Notes under the pieces: generated by a model
What the model saw: the letters and a program-made list of their open reading frames with translations, nothing else
Databases searched by the model: none
What the model was told of the DNA's origin: nothing
Origin: Actinomyces naeslundii
GTDB taxonomy: Bacteria > Actinomycetota > Actinomycetes > Actinomycetales > Actinomycetaceae
Assembly: GCF_001956585.1 (NCBI RefSeq)
Contig: NZ_MSRR01000007.1
Location: 62,001-126,000, forward strand
Length of the DNA stretch: 64,000 nt
Reading direction: 5' to 3'
Position numbers and translations under genes: made by a program
Part shown: positions 57,747 through 64,000 of the stretch, piece after piece
Layout: every line of letters begins with the position of its first letter
Position numbering within the stretch: the stretch's first letter is position 1

Positions 57747-59222
57747 CTACCGGATGACAGGGCGCTCCCACGCCCCTTCGGGCAGAGCGGACGGCAGGTG
57801 CTCGGAGTCCCCGCTGAAGGCCGGCCGGTTCCCGTCCGACGTCGGAGCTCCTCGACGCGACTCCCAGTCCCTCAGAGCGCCGACGACCCACCGACTGAGC
57901 AGCACCAGCGCGGCGAGGTTGATGATGGCGCCGACACCGAGGAGCACGTCAGCCAGGGTCCACACAGTGGTCAGCTGCTGAACGCTTCCGATGCCGGCGC
58001 AGATGACGGCTCCGACCTGGAGCGCTCGCGAGACCCAGAGGCGGTCGGTGAGGTAGTCCAGACAGACCTGGGCGTAGGAGAAGGCCCCGATGATGGTGGT
58101 GTACGCCAGCACCACGACAAGCAGGGCCATGGGCCAGCGGCTCCACTCCCCCACGAGCTGGGCGATGGCGTCCTGGGTCAGGGTTCCCGCGGTCTCCTTG
58201 GCGGTTGCTCCGGGCTCGAAGACGTCTGCTCCGGCGACCAGGATCGCCAACGCCGTCGCGGTGCACACGAACAGGGTGTCCACCACGACCCCGAAGGCCT
58301 GGATGAATCCCTGCTGGACCGGGTGCTCGACGGTGGCGGAGCCCGCGGCGCAGGCAGCCCCTCCCAGTCCCGCCTCATTGGAGAACAGGCCACGACGCAC
58401 CCCGTTGAGCAGGGCAGCGGTCACTCCCCCGGCCAGTCCGCCCAGTCCCTGGCGCAGCCCGAAGGCACCCTCGATGATGGAACGCAGCGCCTCCCAGGCC
58501 TGGACTGGGTGGGTGAGAAGGATCGCCAGGACCAGAACCAGGTAGGCCAGCGCCATGAGCGGGGCCAGGTACTCGGCCACCCGTGCCATGGCGCGCAGGC
58601 CCCCGAGGAGAACCGGTGCGGTCAGCACCACGACGAGGACAGCACCCAGGCTCGGCGAGATCCCTCCGGCCCCTTGGAGGGAGGCGGTGATGGCGTTGGC
58701 CTGCACCATGGGCATGACCAGCCCGTTGGCGATGAGAAAGACGATGGCGAACACGGAGCCCAGGATCGGCAGCCGCAGTCCGCGGGAGATGTAGTAAGCG
58801 GGGCCGCCGCGGTAGGTTCCGTCCGCACGGCGCACCTTGAACAGCTGGGCAAGAGTCGCCTCGCTGAAGGCGGTGGCGGTCCCCAGGATCGCCACGAGCC
58901 ACATCCACAGCACGGCACCGGGGCCCCCCATGATCAGTGCCAGCGCCACCCCGACGATGTTGCCGGTTCCCACCCGGCAGGCCAGTCCGACGGCGAAGGC
59001 CTGGAAGGAGGTGATTCCACCGTGGCGCCCGTCGCGGGATCCCGCCACCGAGGCGGCGATGGCATTGGCGTGCCGCAGCTGGACGGCCCGGGTTCGGACG
59101 GTGAAGAAGATGCCGGCTCCTACCAGCAGCCACATGAGGACCCAGGAGAAGAGCAGGTCGGAGGTGGTGGACAGGACGGCGTCGATCTGATCCGTCCACG
59201 AGGCGTGCGCCATCGCAGTCAT
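57747..59222 (-). CDS. AGCS-family sodium:alanine/glycine symporter, copy 2
   Basis: A 491-residue AGCS carrier: FQAFAVGLACRVGTGNIVGV, GGPGAVLWMWLVAILGTATA, RGGPAYYISRGL, and SNEAGLGGAACAAG, where the usual VPN after the NEAG motif is replaced by AAC. This is the most divergent of the four at the substrate-side motif, and its C-terminal tail (HLPSALPEGAW) is also degenerate. ATG 59222 lies five bases after the copy 3 stop, so it is in the same operon. Confidence 0.92.
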   Translation of the reverse strand: MTAMAHASWTDQIDAVLSTTSDLLFSWVLMWLLVGAGIFFTVRTRAVQLRHANAIAASVAGSRDGRHGGITSFQAFAVGLACRVGTGNIVGVALALIMGGPGAVLWMWLVAILGTATAFSEATLAQLFKVRRADGTYRGGPAYYISRGLRLPILGSVFAIVFLIANGLVMPMVQANAITASLQGAGGISPSLGAVLVVVLTAPVLLGGLRAMARVAEYLAPLMALAYLVLVLAILLTHPVQAWEALRSIIEGAFGLRQGLGGLAGGVTAALLNGVRRGLFSNEAGLGGAACAAGSATVEHPVQQGFIQAFGVVVDTLFVCTATALAILVAGADVFEPGATAKETAGTLTQDAIAQLVGEWSRWPMALLVVVLAYTTIIGAFSYAQVCLDYLTDRLWVSRALQVGAVICAGIGSVQQLTTVWTLADVLLGVGAIINLAALVLLSRWVVGALRDWESRRGAPTSDGNRPAFSGDSEHLPSALPEGAWERPVIR

Positions 59223-59227
59223 CGCGA

Positions 59228-60682
59228 TCAGCCCCGTCTTGCTGGGTCGTCGGGCTCCCAGACGCCGGGAACAACGTCTCCGGGCAGGAGGGAGTTACCG
59301 TGACCGACGAAGGTCGGTTCGGTGATACCCCGGGCTCGCTGGGCCTCGAAGTCCCGCAGGGCTCCGATGACCCAGGGGGCCAGGCGGATGATGACGACGA
59401 GGTTGAGCACGCCCAGCAGTCCCAGGGCGATGTCGGTCAGGGCCCAGACGATGGGCAGGGTCAGGACGGTGCCGCCGAAGGCCGCCGCGGTCAGGAGGAT
59501 TCCGAAGACCTGCTCGGACCGACGCTCTCCGCCCAGGAAGTTGACGTTGACCTGGGCGTAGGAGTAGCAGCCCAACACCGTGGAGAAGACCAGGACGAAG
59601 ATGAGCACCACCATGGGCCAGGTGGTCCAGGCGCCCAGGTGCTCGGCAACGGCCTGCTGGGTGAGAATCGCGCCGACCAGGGAGTCGTCACCAGGATGGT
59701 AGGTGTCGGTGGCCAGCAGGATGAGCAGGCCGGTGGCCGTGCACACGAGGATCGTGTCGACGAAGACGCCGAAGGACTGGATGAGTCCCTGACGCACGGG
59801 GTGGGCGACGGTCGCGGTGCCTGCGGCGTTCGGGACCGTACCGAGACCGGCCTCGTTGGAGAACAGACCGCGGCGCACACCGTTGAGCAGCGCTGCGAGG
59901 ACTCCTCCGGCAGCGCCGAAGAAGGCCTGGTTGAGGCCGAAGGCCCCCTCAAAGATGCTCACAAGGACCTCGAGAAGCTTGTCCGCGTTAAGGACGATAA
60001 CCACCACGGCCATGAGCACGTAGGCCAGCGCCATGACGGGGGCGAGCCACTCCGCGACGCGGGCCACGAGCCGGACTCCGCCCAGGACCACCGGCGCGGT
60101 CAGCAGAACGAGGAAGACCCCGACCACCCAGCCCGAGACGCTGGGGACGGTGGCCGTGATGACCTGGGCCAGTGAGTTCGTCTGCACCATGACCACGGTG
60201 ACGCCGACCGAGACGATGCACATGACGGCGAAGATCCTGCTCCACAGAGCAGATTCCAAACCGTTCTTGATGTAGTAGGCGGGGCCCCCGCGGAAGGTGA
60301 AGTCCCGACCGCGCTCCTTGAAGATCTGGGCGAGAGTGGACTCCACGAAGCTGGTCGCCATGCCGATGAGCGCTACGACCCACATCCAGAACAGGGAACC
60401 GGGGCCACCGGCCACAACGGCCAGGGCGACGCCGGCGATATTACCGATGCCGACTCGGGCGGCCAGCCCCACCGCGAAGGCCTGGAAGGAGGAAATGCCT
60501 CCTTGGGCACCTGAGCGCGACCCGGACAACGAGTTGATCATGGTGCCGAAGTGGCGCAGCTGGACCAGGTGGGTGCGTGCGGTCAGGTAGAGACCGGCCA
60601 GGATGAGCAGGGCGGCAAGAAGGTAGGTGTAGAAGAAGTCGTCGACGGAGTTGAGCAGGTTCTCGATACTGGTGAGGTTCAT
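59228..60682 (-). CDS. AGCS-family sodium:alanine/glycine symporter, copy 3
   Basis: A 484-residue AGCS carrier: FQAFAVGLAARVGIGNIAGV, GGPGSLFWMWVVALIGMATS, RGGPAYYIKNGL, SNEAGLGTVPNAAG. The tail reads NSLLPGDVVPGVW. The ATG at 60682 overlaps the copy 4 stop (ATGA), and copy 2 follows after five bases, so the three are co-translated from one message. Confidence 0.93.
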   Translation of the reverse strand: MNLTSIENLLNSVDDFFYTYLLAALLILAGLYLTARTHLVQLRHFGTMINSLSGSRSGAQGGISSFQAFAVGLAARVGIGNIAGVALAVVAGGPGSLFWMWVVALIGMATSFVESTLAQIFKERGRDFTFRGGPAYYIKNGLESALWSRIFAVMCIVSVGVTVVMVQTNSLAQVITATVPSVSGWVVGVFLVLLTAPVVLGGVRLVARVAEWLAPVMALAYVLMAVVVIVLNADKLLEVLVSIFEGAFGLNQAFFGAAGGVLAALLNGVRRGLFSNEAGLGTVPNAAGTATVAHPVRQGLIQSFGVFVDTILVCTATGLLILLATDTYHPGDDSLVGAILTQQAVAEHLGAWTTWPMVVLIFVLVFSTVLGCYSYAQVNVNFLGGERRSEQVFGILLTAAAFGGTVLTLPIVWALTDIALGLLGVLNLVVIIRLAPWVIGALRDFEAQRARGITEPTFVGHGNSLLPGDVVPGVWEPDDPARRG

Positions 60683-62226
60683 GCGTCGGCTCCTGTCGAG
60701 GCGGCTGGCTGGCTGCTGGCCGGAGTGGCTGCGGGAACAACGTCGGCGGCGGTTCCGTCCACCTCGGCCAGGCTGGCTCTCTCACCGGTCCAGACGTCAC
60801 CGGGAAGATCACCCGGTAGGTAGGGGTTGCCCACGCCGATGAACAGGGGGGCGTTTCTTCCCGCCGCGCGCTGGGCGTCCCAGTCCCGCAGCGCACCTAC
60901 GCCCCAGCGGGCGAGCCAGACGAGGGCGATCAGGTTGGTCAGGGTCATGACGGCCATGGTGATGTCGACGGTGTTCCACACGACTGTCAGGGTGGCGAGG
61001 GCCCCCAGCCCGGTGGAGACCACCGAGACGAGCCGGGGCAGCCAGCGCCACACGGGTCGCTCGGAGATGAAGGTCATGGAGACCTCGGAGTAGGTGGCCG
61101 CGGCGATGATGGAGGAGAAGGCCAGGACGAAGATGACGATGGTCATGGGCACGGCGGTCCAGCTGCCGAGGGTGGCGGCGACGGCGTCGGAGGTCAAGCT
61201 CCCCGCGGCATTGGGGGTCAGCTTGCCGGCCTCGACGAGGGTAGGGCTGTAGACACCGGAGACCAGGATGATGAAGGCGGTCGCGGTGCACACGATGATG
61301 GTGTCGACGAAGACGCCGAGGGACTGGATGAGCCCCTGCTGGACGGGGTGGGCGACGGTGGCGGTGGCAGCGGCGAAGGGGGCGGTGCCCTGTCCGGCCT
61401 CGTTGGAGAACAGGCCGCGGCGGGTTCCGTTGGTCAGGGCGGCGACGATGCCTCCGGTCACCCCTCCGGCGAAGGGAGCGGGGCCGAAGGCCGAGGAGAC
61501 GATGCCGGCCAGAAGCCCCGGAAGCTGAGTGATGTGAAGAGCGACGATGACAACGGCCATGACCACGTAGACCAGGGCCATGATCGGTGCCATCCACTCA
61601 GTGACGCGGGCGACCCGGCGCACCCCGCCCAGGATGACGAGGGCGGAGAGCCCCACCAGGACCGCAGCGGCGACGCTCGGGGGCAGGTTCAGAGGGGAGC
61701 CCGGGCCGATGACGCCGGCGACGGCGTTGGACTGGACCATGATGATGGAGAAGCCGCAGGTGAAGATCGTCAGCCCCGCGAAGACGACGCCCAGGGCCCG
61801 GCTGCGCAGTCCTCGCGCCATGTAGTAGGCGGGACCGCCGCGGAAGGAGCCGTCGGTGTGGCGGACCTTGAACATCTGGGCCAGGGTCGCCTCGAAGAAG
61901 GCGGTGGCCATGCCGACCAGGGCGACGACCCACATCCAGAAGATCGCACCGGGGCCGCCCAGGATGAGCGCCGCGGCCACTCCGAAGACGTTACCGATGC
62001 CCACGCGGGCGGCCAAGGAGATTGTGAAGGCCTGGAAGGAGGAGATGCCTCCTTGGGCTCCGGAACGCGATCCGACCACCTGGCGGAACATGTCCGGCAG
62101 ACGACGCAGCTGGACACCTCGAGTGCGGACAGTCAGCAGGATCCCGGTACCGACGAGCACCCACATGGTGATGTGGAGCGTGATCCAGTCCGAGACCGCC
62201 TCGAGCTGAGCGGCGAGGGCTTCCAT
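60679..62226 (-). CDS. AGCS-family sodium:alanine/glycine symporter, copy 4
   Basis: A 515-residue AGCS carrier and the first gene of the tandem operon: FQAFTISLAARVGIGNVFGV, GGPGAIFWMWVVALVGMATA, RGGPAYYMARGL, SNEAGQGTAPF. The tail motif is NPYLPGDLPGDVW. Divergent from the helicase gene with 209 bases between start codons; I looked for a glycine riboswitch there and did not recognise one. The substrate is probably a small neutral amino acid. Confidence 0.93.
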   Translation of the reverse strand: MEALAAQLEAVSDWITLHITMWVLVGTGILLTVRTRGVQLRRLPDMFRQVVGSRSGAQGGISSFQAFTISLAARVGIGNVFGVAAALILGGPGAIFWMWVVALVGMATAFFEATLAQMFKVRHTDGSFRGGPAYYMARGLRSRALGVVFAGLTIFTCGFSIIMVQSNAVAGVIGPGSPLNLPPSVAAAVLVGLSALVILGGVRRVARVTEWMAPIMALVYVVMAVVIVALHITQLPGLLAGIVSSAFGPAPFAGGVTGGIVAALTNGTRRGLFSNEAGQGTAPFAAATATVAHPVQQGLIQSLGVFVDTIIVCTATAFIILVSGVYSPTLVEAGKLTPNAAGSLTSDAVAATLGSWTAVPMTIVIFVLAFSSIIAAATYSEVSMTFISERPVWRWLPRLVSVVSTGLGALATLTVVWNTVDITMAVMTLTNLIALVWLARWGVGALRDWDAQRAAGRNAPLFIGVGNPYLPGDLPGDVWTGERASLAEVDGTAADVVPAATPASSQPAASTGADA

Positions 62227-62435
62227 GGGAGATTCGGCCTTTCACGGTGTCACGACAGGTGGGGACGGCCCGCATGCTCTCATGAATCGGCACCCGGAAC
62301 ATAGTGCGGTCGTTCCTCAGGACGCGGGCGCGGGGATTCACCATTCTCCTGGGGCAGCGACTGGACGGAAGATAAGTGCCCAGCATGCCACAGGCAGGCT
62401 GCGTGCCCTTCGCACCCTCATGAGACGATGACGCC

Positions 62436-64000
62436 GTGACCTCCCAGACCGCTCCGGCCCTCAACGCGATGCTCGACGCCCTCATCCCGGCTGACGATCC
62501 TGAGCGCGTCCCCAAGCCCGAGGAGGTCTACCTGGCGTTCTCGGACTGGGCGGAGACGACCGGCCGCCCCCTCTACCCGCACCAGGACGAGGCGCTCTCG
62601 GAGATCCTGGAGGGCCGCCACGTCATCGCCGCAACCCCGACGGGTTCGGGCAAGTCGATGATCGCGCTGGCCGCCCACACCGTCTCCCTGGCCCGTGGGG
62701 GACGCTCCTACTACACGGCCCCTCTCAAGGCCCTGGTCAGTGAGAAGTTCTTCGAGCTGGTGCGCCTGTTCGGGGCGGACAACGTCGGCATGGTCACCGG
62801 GGACACCTCCATCAACGCCGCCGCCCCGATCATCTGCTGCACCGCGGAGATCCTGGCCAACCAGTCCCTGCGCGAGGGCCAGGACATGGACGTGGACTGC
62901 GTCATCATGGACGAGTTCCACTACTACGCCGACCCTCAGCGCGGATGGGCCTGGCAGGTGCCCCTCCTGGAGCTGCCCCAGGCGCAGATGGTGCTGCTGT
63001 CGGCGACGCTGGGCGACGTCTCCTTCTTCGTTCGGGACCTGCGCGAGCGCACGGGCCGCGAGGTCGCCGTCGTCGACGACGCCGTGAGGCCGGTCCCCCT
63101 GGAGATGGAGTACGTCGTCGAGCCGATCGGTGAGCTGCTTCAGCGCCTGGTGGGGCAGGACAAGGCACCGGTCTACGTCGTCCACTTCTCCCAGAAGGAG
63201 GCGGTGGAGCGGGCCACCTCCCTGCTGAGCGTGGACCTGGTGCCCAGGTCCCGCAAGGCCGAGGTGGTGGAGGCACTCGGCGACTTCCGCTTCGGCGGTG
63301 GTTTCGGGGCCACGCTCTCTCGGCTGCTGCGCGCCGGGATCGGCGTGCATCACGCGGGCATGCTGCCACGTTACCGGAGGCTGGTGGAGCGACTGGCCCG
63401 CGAAGGGCTGCTGTCCGTCATCTGCGGAACGGACACGCTCGGGGTGGGGATCAACGTACCGATCCGCTCGGTGGTCATGACCTCGCTGGTGAAGTTCGAC
63501 GGATCCAAGGAGCGTCACCTCACCGCTCGCGAGTTCCACCAGATCGCCGGACGGGCGGGGCGCGCCGGCTTCGACACCCGCGGCTACGTCGTCGTCCAGG
63601 CACCCGAGCACGTCATCGAGAACGCCAAGGCGCTGGCCAAGGCCGGCGACGACGAGCGCAAGCGCCGCAAGATCGTGCGCAAGAAGGCCCCTGAGGGGCG
63701 CGTCAACTGGACGGACAAGACCTTCGAGCGGCTGCGCGACGCGGCCCCGGAGACGTTGACCAGCCAGTTCCAGGTCACCACCACCATGGTGCTGAACCTC
63801 ATGGAGCGCGACGGCGACCCGGTGGCGGCGATGGCGGATCTCCTGGAGCGCGCCCACGAGCCCGCGGCACAGCGACGCCGACACGTGCGCCGCGCCTTGG
63901 AGATCTACCTGTCCCTGCGCACGGCGGGAGTCCTCACGCACGTCTCCAGCGCCCAGGCCGCCGCCGACGGGCGCCCTCGGCTGCGCCTGGCCGTGGACCT
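62436..64000 (+). CDS. Ski2-like DEAD/DEAH-box helicase (DUF3516 type), 3' end beyond the window
   Basis: At least 521 residues of a superfamily 2 helicase from GTG 62436 (VTSQTAPALNAML), still open at the right edge. Walker A is AATPTGSGKSMIAL, the DExH-like box DEFHYYADPQRGWAW, motif III LLSATLGD, and motif VI HQIAGRAGRAGFDTRG. The sequence after the helicase core (DDERKRRKIVRKKAPEGRVNW, then TSQFQVTTTMVLNLMERDGD) fits the actinobacterial family carrying a C-terminal DUF3516. Probably an RNA helicase. The start is chosen because homology begins soon after and no upstream ATG keeps the frame. Confidence 0.9.
   Translation, partial: MTSQTAPALNAMLDALIPADDPERVPKPEEVYLAFSDWAETTGRPLYPHQDEALSEILEGRHVIAATPTGSGKSMIALAAHTVSLARGGRSYYTAPLKALVSEKFFELVRLFGADNVGMVTGDTSINAAAPIICCTAEILANQSLREGQDMDVDCVIMDEFHYYADPQRGWAWQVPLLELPQAQMVLLSATLGDVSFFVRDLRERTGREVAVVDDAVRPVPLEMEYVVEPIGELLQRLVGQDKAPVYVVHFSQKEAVERATSLLSVDLVPRSRKAEVVEALGDFRFGGGFGATLSRLLRAGIGVHHAGMLPRYRRLVERLAREGLLSVICGTDTLGVGINVPIRSVVMTSLVKFDGSKERHLTAREFHQIAGRAGRAGFDTRGYVVVQAPEHVIENAKALAKAGDDERKRRKIVRKKAPEGRVNWTDKTFERLRDAAPETLTSQFQVTTTMVLNLMERDGDPVAAMADLLERAHEPAAQRRRHVRRALEIYLSLRTAGVLTHVSSAQAAADGRPRLRLAVD

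Noticed and set aside
62227-62435. Possible glycine riboswitch ahead of the symporter operon
   Set aside because: AGCS genes are often controlled by one, but I could not find the conserved aptamer core or tandem aptamers here.
62418-63941. 507-codon minus-strand frame opposite the right-edge helicase
   Set aside because: The plus strand encodes a clear helicase with Walker A and motif VI; the minus-strand product is low-complexity.

Overview
The window is about 64 kb of GC-rich (roughly two-thirds G+C) chromosome from an actinobacterium. Gene content and order point to Actinomyces or a close relative in the Actinomycetaceae; this is an inference from lexA/LysM/nrdR synteny, L-lactate dehydrogenase, several Na+/amino-acid symporters and an oral-type sugar operon, not from a marker rRNA. 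Coding density is high, no stretch over 300 bases lacks a gene, and I see no transposase, integrase, phage gene, CRISPR array or rRNA.

Layout. 1-5250: gpsA (cut by the window edge), plsC and murA, then leuD-leuC with a divergent IclR regulator. 6.0-9.5 kb: glycosyltransferase, nrdR, then an SOS divergon in which a LysM membrane protein and lexA share three LexA-box-like palindromes. 9.6-14.4 kb: ldh, DinG-type helicase, hflX. 14.5-19.5 kb: two MFS transporters, a methyltransferase and brnQ. 19.6-22.9 kb: dapF, miaA and two YbjN-like genes. 23-26.6 kb: a GAPDH gene with a TetR gene, then miaB. 26.7-35.2 kb: NDH-2, a ROK regulator and a divergent alpha-galactosidase/ABC-importer operon. 35.3-37.0 kb: formate-tetrahydrofolate ligase broken by a frameshift in a G run. 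37-48.5 kb: recX-recA (SOS box upstream), DUF3046, ClgR-like regulator, cinA, pgsA, an inverted CapA-type lipoprotein gene, ftsK, a PfkB kinase and rnj. 48.6-53.8 kb: three tRNA-Glu(CUC), tRNA-Gln(CUG), three lipoprotein genes and gltX. 53.8-62.2 kb: a PatB-like PLP enzyme, an FAH-family protein and four tandem AGCS (sodium:alanine) symporters. From 62.4 kb: a Ski2-like helicase running off the right edge.

How the genes fit together. Much of the window is the conserved actinobacterial core block (nrdR/lexA, hflX, dapF-miaA, miaB, recX-recA, clgR-cinA-pgsA-ftsK-rnj), with accessory units inserted between its members: gap-tetR, the galactoside operon, fhs, capA. DNA-damage control is visible as LexA plus boxes at its own promoter, at the LysM division/cell-wall gene and upstream of recA. 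Amino-acid supply is a second theme: leuCD, brnQ, dapF, the C-S lyase-like enzyme and the four AGCS carriers.

The most notable points are the AGCS quadruplication, a DapF whose second catalytic cysteine position is tyrosine, the frameshifted fhs, the mosaic lipoprotein pair that shares a near-identical signal-peptide segment but has diverged mature domains, the tRNA-Glu/Gln array beside gltX, and a duplicated 19-bp element at the tetR start. I did not find a clearly novel multi-gene defence or mobile system.
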